A DNA stretch of 64,000 nt, taken from the NCBI RefSeq assembly GCF_009870125.1, contig NC_046680.1:8122001-8186000 (forward strand). Reading direction: 5' to 3'. The notes under the pieces are model-generated. The model was not told where the DNA came from. It made no database searches and saw only the letters and a list, made by a program, of their open reading frames with translations. Of the stretch, positions 1 to 11,598 are shown piece by piece. Each line of letters starts with the position of its first letter. Positions within the stretch are counted from its first letter, which is position 1. This DNA comes from Drosophila pseudoobscura (Eukaryota > Arthropoda > Insecta > Diptera > Drosophilidae). The translations under genes were made by a program, and so were the position numbers.

Positions 1-2812
1 GGACAGGATATTCAATATTTGTACACGGCTACGAGGAAAGTCAAAAGGGTGTACAGAATACGAGCTCCTGGGGCAGTGGAAATCCCACATGAAGTCACTA
101 TAAAATTCTCTGGAATTATTCTCTGGAAACAAGTGCAGCTCGTAATTAGCCTATTGTGTGCGGTGCCTTTGTTTCCCCATCAGTCTTCAGGCATTGCTAA
201 ATATTGGCCACATGATATCTTAAAATGCAAGTAATTTAGCGTTAAGATTGTCACGTTTGTTCAAGCAAATCGAACGCTTAAGACAAACGACAGAAGGCAC
301 AACAACGACACGGCGCACACGGCGTATGTGTAATGTGTGAAAAATGAGAGCAGTCTGCCGCCAAGCATTAGTGGGAAGTGACTAGAAGGCTGTGAGGGCG
401 CGTCCTTGAAACTAAAGACCAAACCCCGAAATAGAAACATTTTTGGGGCATTCAAGAGCATAGGATGAGTCAGAGGAGCAGCAGCAAGAGCAGGAGCATC
501 AGCAGGAGCAGGAGCAATCTTACTTAACAGAAAATATATTGTGACAGAGCCATTTTCAATGGCTTCGAGGGATGTTCTTGTAGTTCCACCCTACTCAAGG
601 ACACAGAAGTGCACGAACTGATGTCTGAACCCACTCGGGAGGCTACTTACATGCCGCTTAGATTAATGTTTGCCCTGGCAGACACAAAGGATATTTGATA
701 AATGATCCCTGACATTATGTGCCACTGCCACCCCATCCGATGCTCAATATGTGTAAGTACATTTCTAAGAGTACACCGTCTCCCTTTTCTAGGATAGCCA
801 GATCTGTTTAGAGGACAAAGACGTAAAGAGTCGGTGGCAACATGTGTGTTTTCGTTTGCCATCATAGGTACACTCAAAATTAATTGGCAAGCTAATTGAC
901 ATTTGAAATGCATTCAGATGTGCCCATGCACCTGTCCTACTCATGGCCACTGTCAAAAAGCCTTCCCAAGCAAGCGACAGGCCGAATACAGGCTCGTGTG
1001 TAAACGACCAGTGGCACAGTGGCACAGTGGCCCAGTCCCCGTTGCATGCCCCAACACACCCCAACGTTTGTATCCTGACATAACAAACCACACACAAAAT
1101 GTCATATTAAAGTAATTAAGTGCCATAACAACTTTGAGGCAGAAGCAGAGTCCCAGCCCGTAGACCGTATCTCATGGCTTGTAGGATAAATTGGCTTATT
1201 GACTCATTAGCCCAGTTTTGAGGGTCATTAGGCAAGGCATTGCAGGGACCCGACCATGAGGAATTTAATAAAAACAGCCCCGACAAAGTACATATATAAA
1301 TTTGCATAGAAATGTCTGGGGACATGGACAGGACACTGCTGTTGGCACGAGATTGTGTGCATAATCTTATCGAATGATTTAGTTCTGCTGGTCCTGCTGC
1401 TGGCGGCTCCTTTGTGATGATGCCTATCCCCCGGTTATCTGCCAGGACACGGACAAATGAGCAGCCTGAACAGTAAACTACCCCCGAGCAACAGCCGCTT
1501 CCAGTTGGCGGATAAGATGGGGGATGGAGCCAATTACCTCACTTTTTTGTCATGGAAATATCTGAAAGCCCGGCAACTACCGGGAGGATATGCCTTGTAA
1601 TCCTGTTCCAATCGCTTCGATTTTACATTCACCTTTCGAAATGCATGACCGACGTCAGTCTCTCTTTACAAAGTATTTTGTTTCGTTTTTTTTTATTTAC
1701 AATTATTGACATATCTGAGCATGTCCGCTTTCCGTGGAAAAAATACACACATTTTATTGCTTCCTTTGACGGACATAAGAATTTCACGTTAAATTCAATC
1801 AACAAGCACCTTCGCACATCGAATGCAAAAAGCCCTGAACACTCTCAAAAGGATATGAGCTGAACAGCAGGTGGGCGTGACGGGGCTTTTATAGCCATCA
1901 TTCGCCATCCGACATCCAACGCAGTTGATTGCGCAAAGGCCATGGGTAAAAGGCTGCAATCTGCTATCGGTATTCCAGCAAAAAGTAGAATCTGGCATGC
2001 TCTTCTCATTGCACAGTCCAGAGGCAGTGGGAGGATATTATGGGTGTTGCATAAGGCCACAAGCCACGACGAGTATCCGGCTTGTCAGCCAACGGCTTAG
2101 CATTTAAATGGCAGCAAGCGCTTTAGCCCTTAAGAGCGTTTCCATGGAAAACACTTACCTCTTCTACAAGTTGAAAAAAACGCCAGGCCTTAAGGGTACG
2201 GAAAGGCGTTTGCGGCTAATGGCAATTTATTATCGAATATTTGCGCAACTAATGCTGAATCTGCCAGGAATCTGGTTGGTTTGTTGAGCACAAACAGCAA
2301 TGCAGGTTCGAATTTGGATTAGAAAAAGGAAGTGCACAGATGCAGACTAAAGGATACCCTGCGGTAGAACTTCACAGAGTCGGATCTTCAAGTGTATTGC
2401 TGTTTCCCTAAAATATAAATACCCCCAAAAGGTCACCCATAGTCATAGGGTACGCATCCAAAAGGTTTCGGCCCGGCAGGAACACACACAAGTATACCAA
2501 AGACCATCAAAGTCAACAGTTTTTAAAACCGCAAATAAAAGGGAGAACCAGAAAAATCTGGACCGAGGGGCAGTACACGATCTGGAGAATGAATGAAAGT
2601 GAATGAAAGCCATAAAAAGGCCGAAGAAATTGTGGCCCGGAGAGTAACCATAAAGAGCGTGTAAGCCGCAAACCCCATTCCCGACCAAGGGGAAAGGTCA
2701 ATGCGAGAAGCGTTGGGCAAAAAATAAAATAAAAGAAAAAGTCGCCGCAGTCACCAAAACAGGAGAAAACGAGGGGGAACGTTGTGAGTTGCTGCGGACA
2801 CCGCAACTCTAC
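1..2812. other. Non-coding stretch, no gene recognised
   Basis: I see no open frame with a recognisable domain, signal peptide or plausible splice structure here. The DNA is ordinary fly intergenic or intronic sequence with short poly-A/T runs and a few imperfect simple repeats, such as the AGCAG/AGGAGC-rich run near 475-515. It could be a large intron or the flank of a gene outside the window. Confidence 0.5.
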
Positions 2813-2815
2813 GGT

Positions 2816-3898
2816 TATACCCGATACTAAGTCAGTATGGCTCTCCTCCGGCAGACGCCGCTAATATTAAACGACACGACAAAGAGTGCGTGCGAGAGAG
2901 ACAGAAAATCAGTCTGAGCGTGACGTCGGGCGCTGCGTAGCCACTGCAAATTGATTTGTTCCTTTTGGCTATAAAAATGATCTGATCTGATCCAGATTCA
3001 GCAATCTAATAGATATGGTCATTATCTATGATTCTGCGTTTTTAGTTTTCTCAAATCTGCAATATTGTGGATGCAACAGATTTTCGTCCTTTGTGGGGGC
3101 GGATGGGGGTGGGGCGAAATTCTGAGATATACGTTTTATAGTGACATCTTAAAGGAGTGCGTGCACCAAATTTGGTTACTCTAGCCTTAATAGTCTCTGA
3201 GATTTGTGGTTGCCTCAGATTTTCGTCCTTTGCGGGGGCGGAAGGGGGTGTGGCGAAATTTGAACAGGAAACGGTCAAGGTCCGATATCACAGGAGTGTG
3301 GATACCAAATTTGGTTGCTCTGGCTTTTATAGGTTCTGAGATCCTTGAACTCACATTTTACAATTGGCAAAACCGACCATGAAACCTGTGTGTTAGAGTG
3401 AGACAGAGCGAGAAAGAGTGAAATTGTTTTCGTGATTCTGGCTGTAATAATTATACGATCTGGTTCAGATTTTGCACTCTAGAAGATATAGTCATTTTCT
3501 ACGATTCTGCGTTTTTAGTTTTCTCGTATCGTCGAAATTGTGGATGCCACAGATTTTCGCCCTTTGTGGGGGCGGAAGTGGGCGGGGCAAAGTTTTGAAA
3601 TATTTTTGGAGCAGTGACATATCACAGAAGTCTGGATCCAAAACATCGTTGCTCTAGCTCTTATAGTCTTTGAGCATTAGGCGCTGAAGGGGACGGACAG
3701 ACGGACAGACGGACAGACGGACAGACGGACGGACGGACAGACGGACAGACAGACATGGCTCAATCGACTCGGCTATTGATGCTGATCAAGAATATATATA
3801 CTTTATGGGGTCGGAAACGATTCCTTCTGGACGTTACACACATCCACTTTTACCACAAATCTAATATACCCCAATACTCATTTTGAGTATCGGGTATA
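2816..3898 (+). mobile_element. Interspersed non-coding element with terminal inverted repeats (copy 1)
   Basis: The element opens with TATACCCGATACT (2816-2828) and closes with its exact inverse AGTATCGGGTATA (3886-3898). Inside, a unit containing a TTCTGCGTTTTTAGTTTTCTC block and a CTTTGTGGGGGCGG block occurs at about 3030-3110 and again at about 3502-3575. A third partial copy of the second block is at about 3225-3245. Toward the right end is a GACGGACA simple array (about 3690-3752), then a block ending in a GGGGTCGGAAACGATTCC motif. No coding frame was found. A shorter inverted copy is at 32.33-33.09 kb. The shape suggests a non-autonomous DNA element, but I do not recognise its family with certainty. 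Confidence 0.7.
3690..3752 (+). repeat. GACGGACA simple tandem array inside the element
   Basis: The tetramers GACG and GACA alternate almost perfectly for about 60 bases. The copy at 32.4 kb carries the complementary, shorter array (CCGTCCGT). It is therefore part of the element and not a chance microsatellite. Confidence 0.85.
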
Positions 3899-4869
3899 AA
3901 CAGAACAGAAAAGAAAATCATCGAAGAAAAGCCGGAGGTTTGAAGGCAAACGCCATCGATGCGTGCACATAAAAAAGGCAATTCCAATACGAACAAGTAC
4001 ATACACGTTGTACATAGAATGTTGTATATACTTATGACTATGTATATGACTATAAGTAGTTAAACACTGTTTGATAGAGCTGATACTCTGGAGAGCTGCA
4101 GAGCCACACTCAGAGCTAGCTGTACCGTCTGTGCCCCCTTGGCGAATTCTCTTTTCCTTGGCTTTCCTTTCCAGGGTATACTCAGTTTTCCTTTAGGCAG
4201 CATCGTAAAAGCCGCCAGAAACCACTGATATAAACCGGATACCGCTACAGAAACAGGGACTGGGACAATGAGTTCCAATATAAACTTTTCCAACGCGTCA
4301 GTCGTAAACCTTAAGTTATTTATTTGGATCTTTTAAAGCTCACAATTTGCATTCCATTCCGGCAGAAAGGAGAGCCGTCCCAAAGGCGACACAACGGGGA
4401 AAAGGAAGAAGCTAAGGCAGACAAAAGAGACATTGTTTTTGCCAAGGAATCAATTACATCCACAGTTCGCCCAAGGGAGAGCTCCATGCCAGAGCAGGCT
4501 CCCTCTATCATCTGGCTGCAAGCGATTTTTGATTAACTTCCGCCCACGAAGGACACTGGGAGTAGGCAGGACAGCGGAGAGGGAAGTACTACTCGCATAA
4601 TGCATGGGGGAGCAGGTAAAATAATAAAATTACGTTCTGATTTCAGTCCCCTCCAGCCCCAGCCTTCCAGGCCGAATATCGTGACATACACGTGCCAAAA
4701 AATAGCAACAGCTTGTTGGAAGAATCCCAAAAACCCCATATCCCTCCCCTGCTAAGAGGTTTGCTCGATTGTAACAACAGTTGCAAAATATAAATGTATA
4801 TATTAATGGAACAATGAAACTTCATGCTTCTCCAACAAGAACGAAACACATCGGAGATAAACAGTTGGA
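3899..4869. other. Intergenic, 3' flank of the aspartic protease gene
   Basis: No coding signal was seen. The right end (about 4780-4869) is probably the 3' UTR and downstream flank of the minus-strand protease gene. Confidence 0.4.
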
Positions 4870-6069
4870 TTAGTTCTTGGCCTCGGCAAATCCAATCCGA
4901 TGATTGCCCATATCAAACTCTGTGTAGTATTTGCCCAGAAAGACGTCCCCGAGTATCCACAGGGGACCACTGGGCGAGGGCAAGTCCACGCCGATGATGG
5001 CCGAGAAGCAGATCTCGCGATCCTGGTAGACGTCGCGGAAGATGTAGTTGCTGCCGTCCAGGAAGAACTGTTGACTCCCGAGCTGAAAGGTCAGTCGTGG
5101 CAGCTGCGGAACCTGGTCGCAGGGAACAGAGTACTGGCCATACTCGGAGGGTGTCCCGCCTATCGACTCGTTGATGAGAATCGCCTGGTCGTAGGGCAGG
5201 GCCAAGAAGGAGGTCCCCGTGTCGATGATGACCTCGCAGCCATGCTGGCAGAGTCGCAGGTCGTTGATGGTAGCCGCCTCCATCCTCACCTGCCAGTAGG
5301 CGCGATGGCTCACCGGAACGTAGGTGAAGTTGCCTCGGTAGTACCTCGGATTGGATCCCCCGAAGAACAGTGCTCCCCCCTCTGGGTGCTCCTGCTGCCT
5401 GTTGAGGTACACACTAAACACGGGGTTGCTGAGCAGCTTCTGCTCCATTATCGCGTAGAATGGAGGCTTAACATCCTGCATGGAGATGCTTTGATAGGCC
5501 AGCCCGAAGATCCCATCGAATTTTGCTGCCAGGAAGATGGGGCCCGGCATCGTGGTGACCTCTGCGAATGTCTGATTCTGGATCTCCAGGCCAGCCACCC
5601 GCACCGTGTCGCTGGAGAGGTAACCGGCCAGACTCCCGCTGCCGTAGTGGATGGCGAAGCGGACCCCGTTCCGGCGATGGCTGCTCGACTGCCGCGCGTT
5701 GTAGCGACTGTGCACCATGCAGGCCACCATCGTGGGGGCGCAGCTGGTGGAGGGTACCCACAGGTTCGAGGATCCCGTGTCGAAGATCACCTTGAAGGTC
5801 TGCGGCGGGCTGCCGATGGTGATCGGCCCAAAGTACTGAGCGTCTAGGTAGTTGCTTAGTGGCTCGCTTCTCACTTCCCAGCCGCCTCTCGGCCGACTGC
5901 GCCCATCCACTCTGCTGTACTTCAGTCGGAATCGATCCATCCGTATGCCAAACTGCACGAAGCGATTCCGGGCCGAGGGAAAGCGACGCAGCGGCACGCG
6001 GTACAGCTCCGTGGACGGGCTGGGTGCCACAAGGGGCGGCAGTATGAGGGAGAGAAATAACAGCCACAT
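4870..6069 (-). CDS. Secreted pepsin-family (A1) aspartic protease
   Basis: One uninterrupted exon encodes about 399 residues, the usual length of an A1 preproenzyme. I start at the second methionine of the frame, because it begins a clear signal peptide (MWLLFLSLILPPLVA). The frame extends 25 codons further upstream (to 6144) with no signal-like sequence. A basic propeptide follows (YRVPLRRFPSARNRF). The first catalytic site is DTGSSN at residues 97-102, the flap tyrosine is in HYGSGS (about 142) and the second catalytic site is DTGTS at 283-287. The C-terminal WILGDVFLGKYYTEFD is the family hallmark, so the enzyme should be active. It would cleave proteins in an acidic lumen, either lysosomal or secreted (gut or testis). 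Flies have many such paralogues, several of them intronless. I cannot say which one this is. No neighbour shares its function. Confidence 0.9.
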   Translation of the reverse strand: MWLLFLSLILPPLVAPSPSTELYRVPLRRFPSARNRFVQFGIRMDRFRLKYSRVDGRSRPRGGWEVRSEPLSNYLDAQYFGPITIGSPPQTFKVIFDTGSSNLWVPSTSCAPTMVACMVHSRYNARQSSSHRRNGVRFAIHYGSGSLAGYLSSDTVRVAGLEIQNQTFAEVTTMPGPIFLAAKFDGIFGLAYQSISMQDVKPPFYAIMEQKLLSNPVFSVYLNRQQEHPEGGALFFGGSNPRYYRGNFTYVPVSHRAYWQVRMEAATINDLRLCQHGCEVIIDTGTSFLALPYDQAILINESIGGTPSEYGQYSVPCDQVPQLPRLTFQLGSQQFFLDGSNYIFRDVYQDREICFSAIIGVDLPSPSGPLWILGDVFLGKYYTEFDMGNHRIGFAEAKN

Positions 6070-6144
6070 ACTGGAATCAATATCCTTTGGAATCCAATGT
6101 CTATCGAATATGATTGTTGATGTGAAAGTCAGAGGCAAAGTCAA

Positions 6145-9100
6145 ATCGATTCAAGTCAATTCTGTAAGCCCTGTGCATATGCCAAGATTCCAATTACACC
6201 GAAGCAATACCCTACAAAACGGCCCACTTCAAGGGGAGTGCGCCTTAACGCCGGGTCAAGGAAAATGCCAGACTACCGCGCCAACCCATAGGGCATTAAA
6301 CAGCACGAAAATTTCCATGACATTGTAATTGGAAATGTGAAACATTTCTGAAAAGGGATTTTTCAATTGAACTCCCTTTGAATCGGGTCAGAGCGGGGTG
6401 GCAGGGAGTGCGGGAAAATGCTTTTTATTGCAATACGAAAACTGTCAAGGTATCGGATTTCCAGTGAATGAATGTGTGAATACTCGTACTCATAATTGCA
6501 GTTGCTGCTTTTGCTGCTCCGCTCGATTGCACATAGGTTCCAGATCCACTCAGACACGTATTCAATTGCTTGGCTGCGAATTTGAATGTGTATCCCTTTG
6601 CTGGTTGAGTGTTGTAAGTGTTTTTTGATGGGTTTACCTTCACCCGTAACATTCTTCTGTCAAGGGCAGACAGACCGCAAATACATAGAAGCCGCAATTT
6701 GTATACGCCCCGTTGTCTGGCCGAAATGTCCTACAATTAAAACGTCGACATTCTGGCTAATGCGACAATAACAGTTCTGACAGTTAAGGCCCGACATAAA
6801 AGTGGCGAAGCGAAGCGAAACGAAAGAACGAAACGGATTCGCAGATCCCAAAACCATTTCAGTGAGTCCTTTTCTGTCACCTTCAGGCTCCTGTCCTGTC
6901 TGTCAGTGACAGGCCACACCTGCGCTAATGGCCGCCCTGTTGGGGGGCTACAACAATGATATCGGTGCTCCTTTGCATTATTCTTATCGCCGATCAACAC
7001 CGAAGCAAGGCAGGAGGGTAGGCTGGTCAACTCAATTAATTACTGCCGTGTGCTGTGCTATGCTGTGCTGTGTTTCAGGCCCAAAAAGGATTGTCCCAGC
7101 AGCTTTGATGTTGGACACGTTAATTGAAAGCGAAACTTGTGCAAATAACATTATCGGAAAAATTCAAATTCCATTAGTTGGCAGGGGAGCGAGCCTGAAA
7201 TGGCATTCAGTTAAGCAGGAGGCTCTCATTGAATTAGGCAAACACAATTAGGGAAGAAGGAAAACTTTTGGATTTCGGTGCGATGCTTGTCCTGCCACGC
7301 AGAAGATGTGCCAGGGTCAAAAGTCATGTCACCAAAGGAATTCAGTAGGGTGGTAAACTTCTTTGGCAACACTTGTTGATATTTCTGGCAAAGAAAAAGT
7401 TTTGTGTCCACCACAAGGTGTGGCCAAAAAAGGCAAAAGGTAAGCGGAAATTGCCCACAGAAGCAGCAGTCAACACATTTTGTATTCCTTGATGCTTATA
7501 AATTGGGTTTTCGGTCTCCCCAAAAAAGGAGATGGAGTTCCTTTTCGCTCGACAGCTGCTAATACGAAAGAGATGGACTGACAAGAAAGAGGGAGAGTGG
7601 ACAGACCGCAGCAGCTGGCCAAAAGTTGTTGCCAAGAAGTGCAGGTCCCTTTCCCACAAAAACCAATTATACCATCCAACTCTCGTTCAGCATTTCATCT
7701 ATTGGTCCGAAAAATATATGTGCATGTATTCTCCCCACAAAAACAGCAAAAGGGAAAAGGTTGCGGCTTGGTCTTTAAATGGATTCCATTCAAGTATGTT
7801 TAGACACACTCTATGCTCGTATACTTAAGTACTATCTGTACCCAAGACTGACTTGTTGCCTTGCTGTATTATTTATGAGCCAATTAGAGATCCCGAAACA
7901 ACACAGAACCAACTTTCTGCAGGGAGTTTTGTGTGCTGTTCATTGATTTCTTTACACAAATTTGCCGCACAAAACCGCCAGAGAAACTTTCGCTCCGAAC
8001 ACCAGCACCGAACCTTAAAAGTAAGCCACAGAATCTTTAACCCAGAAACAGCGAGTTATGTATGTATTCTGTGGTATGCACTATTGCCGCTACTGTGCTG
8101 CAAATGTCAATGCTGCATCTTGAAATATGCAAATAAATTGCCAATGCCACAAGACCCACAGGATAGAGAGAAAATGGCAAAGTTTCTTCTGACGAAGGTG
8201 TTAAATTTCAGAGGATTGAATGATTATGCGATGAATAAAGTTTGAAACTAATCAATAACTAGCAACTTTTCACAGTCACAGTCACAGCAAAGTCAAATGT
8301 GAGAGGAGGGTGTAATAACAGTTTTCGACTTTTAATGGGCATAATTTGATTAACTTATGACCCGATTAACATATCAAACTCTGTTCTGCGTATACTTCTC
8401 CTCAATTAAACAGTTAAGAAGCGTTTAATGTGATTTTCACTCTGGCATTGATGGATATCCAGAGTTGTGATGTTTCTGCTGCTGATGGGGCAATCAATTA
8501 AGCGAACGCGGATGTCAAACACTTTGCCACTCAAAATTTGATTGATTTTCTCTAGTAAAAGCAGGAACCTCTCCTATTTGAGAGCCCCAGATATCTCCGT
8601 AACTAGGCCACGGAAGAAAGCGAAATACACCACTTCAGACGAATACGTATACGTGATTCTGCAATGGTGGCACCAACAAGAAGAAGGAACAGTTTCAACT
8701 GGCAGCCATTGCTTTGCTTGAATTCGATTAACATAGAGAACATTGAAATTGAAATGTACCAGTAGCAGTGCGAGTGCCAGTGCCAGTGCCGGTGCCAGTT
8801 TCACAGCCATTGCCAGTGGAACCGCTGCTTTCTCTGACAGCTTTAAGTTCCATTTCCCCCTCAAGAGCATGTCCAAAGTTTCCTTCAACAATTACAGCGT
8901 TGTCAGAGCCTGGCACAACAAATATTTAATTAGTCCTCGCCCCCAAAGCAGAGATGAGACTGGGGCTCAGCTAAGCGGATCGGGTGGCAGGGGGCAGGGG
9001 GCAGGGGGCAGGGGGCAGCACCCCCAGCACACATCCTGCGGGCAAATTCTGTTTGCCACTTGCAGCCAGTCGAGCGTGAGGCAACACGTCAGATGGAATC

Positions 9101-11598
9101 CATTCTGTGGCCGAAGATTAAAGCGGAATTCCAGCCGCCAACTAGGCGAAAGCTTTCCCACTATTCATAATATGCGAGAATTTACACATAATTAAAGGAA
9201 ATTCGGTGAAAGCCGGGGCCATAAATCACAGTCGGGGCTCCAGTGAACTGCAGCCACAAACCCCATAGAGACATACTCGTATCTAGGTGGCATTCATTCA
9301 CTTATGCATATTCCATGGGTCTCGTCTGACCTTTGGGCTGTTAATTAATCTGCTTCCAGGCGTTAATTAAAGCAGTCAGGAAAAACCTTTGCACAAGACT
9401 CCCATACAAAGGCCTAAGAGAGGTTTAATTGAGTTCCGTTTGGGCTGTTGCCAGTTGCTGAAGTTGCCATTTTACATTTTACGCGCACAATTTGGTTAAT
9501 TAAAATGCTACAATTGGGTTGACATTTTTGTGGCGCCTCGTTTGACGTTTTACCAGCCACTCCTTCACCTTCTCCCTCTGCCTCTTATCTACTTCAGGCA
9601 GGTGGCAAGTGTCCTTGTCCTTGTCGCTGTCGCCCTGTCGCCCCGTCGCCTTCGTGGAGTTGAGAGGCACTTCAAGGCGGCAACTGCACACATCGCATAT
9701 GCTGATGAAAGCGAGAAAAGTGCTCAACAATCAAAGGAATGGAAAGGGTGGCATGGCGACATGGCTGGAGTGAGACCTGCCTGCCATACACTGTTGTGAT
9801 TATACCACATTAGTGCCTTTGCCGTCTCGTACCACTCTTTGTTCAACTGGGTCTCATTTTTCAGGGAAACACAATTAAGCAAAGTTCCCACTTCCGGTCA
9901 CATTTCACGTCCAAAAGCCGCACAGAAGAAATGTTTAAGAGTAAGAAAGAAATCCCTGCATATCAAACGAACACGAGAACCCCAACATGCTCCGCATTCT
10001 TCGTGCACATTAAGTATTTATTTATATTTTATTTTTATTTCGTTTTTTTCCTCTTTTTCCTTTTGGCATGCAGCACGACAAAGAGGAGCAGTATCCTTAT
10101 TTGGGGCGGAACGAGTACTCTTATTTGTGTTAGTTTCTCCATTCGCTTTTCATGGTTGGTCCTTCACGCTCTGCAGTTGCCCTTATGGCTTTCGTACCTC
10201 GTAGTCCCGTGTAGCCAGGGTGTACTTGTATTGCAACAATAAAAGAATTTTCTACTGCTATCATCTTATTTTCATAGAAATCAGGTAATCTTTCAAAAAG
10301 CTTACACTACGTTTTACCTCTTGTCCATAAAGCCATTAAGAGGTATCAAAATGTCGATACAAGAGCAAATGGATGCAAAGAGCAAAGCATTTTCAGCTCA
10401 TTTTATCATCACTTGCCCGGGGCCCAGCTCATGCAACATTCATAAGCTTTCTGGGAGCTCTTCGGCCCCCACTTCTCCTGCTATTTGACAACGTCCGAGT
10501 TATTATATGCAGCAAGATATTTGGCTAAATATTATCGGGGGAATACCTCAGATTGTGCAAAAGTTTCTTGAAGAGAGTTTGACCTTTTTCATAGCGAAGA
10601 AATGGGCTACTCGCTCTTCACCGCCCCCACATCCGCCCCAAAGGTTGGGTCTAATTAGCGAACAATTAGCCGAATCCATGGGCAGTTTTCTAATTACGAG
10701 CCCCAAATTTATATTAATTATGGATATAATTGGTTCGAATATTTGGCTGCTGGTTGCGTGGGCAGTGATTGGATAAGTGACAGAAAATTGTATATATTTT
10801 AAAGAGTAGCTTACTCGAAATTCTGGAGGTTCCGACATCCATCAGAACTCAATTCAGACTCGTTGGTTGCCTGTAAATTTAGTTGTTGAAAAACTTTTCA
10901 TTCTTGGTTCCGCCAGTTCGTTTGTGCACAGAACTCGGAAACTCTATATAAACTTAAACATTTGTGTGTGTTCCATAAACTTGCTCCACTTCCTTGCCAC
11001 AACAGATGCTCCAACGCGCAACATGCTAAGTTTTAGCTCATCTTTGAAGCTGGATAAAAAATGGGATGTTACAAATTGTTGAATACATATTGTGTGACAG
11101 TAGACACACATCAAACGACTCAAAAACATTCAATAGCTCCGCTCTAATCCCCTTGAAGATATAAAAAGAAATCCATTGTGAAGTACACTCAAGTAAATAG
11201 ACCATTTATTCAGATGCTGGGGGATGTATCCTCCGTACAGAAAATTGTTCCATCAACAGCTACAGTTTGAATATATTGTACACACAAAATAGTATTGGCT
11301 AAACGAGTACTATGTATGTACCTCATGCATTGTTTGTATATGTTCAGGTGTAGGTGTAGGTTTAGGTGTAGGTGGGGGGGTTTGGTTGGTAAGTGGTTCA
11401 CCTAGACGACATTTAACTTGGTTTTGCTGCTCTGCTGTGGCTTGGGGGCTGTGGCTGTGGCTGGGCCTGGTACCTGGTCTCCTTCCTTCCATCATCGCCA
11501 TTCACGCTAATATCTAGTACTACCTCATCGCACTCGCAGATCTCCGTTCGGAAATGGAATTCAATGAAAGTTCAGTCTCTTAAGATGCACTTGCCTTG
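6145..11598. other. Long non-coding stretch between protease and Dh44 receptor
   Basis: I see no convincing gene. There are TTAATTAA-rich patches (about 9340-9375), as in fly enhancers bound by homeodomain proteins, a GGGGGCA-type array (about 8990-9020), a CAGTGC array (about 8765-8800) and a TAGGTG array (about 11345-11378). The TTTAAA/TATA-like string near 10935 has no gene behind it. The part nearest 11.6 kb is likely the 3' UTR of the receptor gene. Confidence 0.45.
8990..9020 (+). repeat. GGGGGCA short tandem array
   Basis: About four consecutive copies of a G-rich heptamer (GGGGGCA). This is a simple repeat, with G-quadruplex potential on the plus strand. Confidence 0.7.

Noticed and set aside
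2290-2330. GGTTCGAAT, a tRNA B-box-like string
   Set aside because: No A box, acceptor stem or cloverleaf can be drawn around it.
4900-5847. A 315-codon plus-strand frame
   Set aside because: It is the exact antisense of the aspartic protease gene; the open frame results from the codon bias of the real gene. No domain, promoter or start context.
10930-10945. CTCTATATAAAC, a good TATA box
   Set aside because: No plausible start codon, signal peptide or exon follows within several hundred bases.
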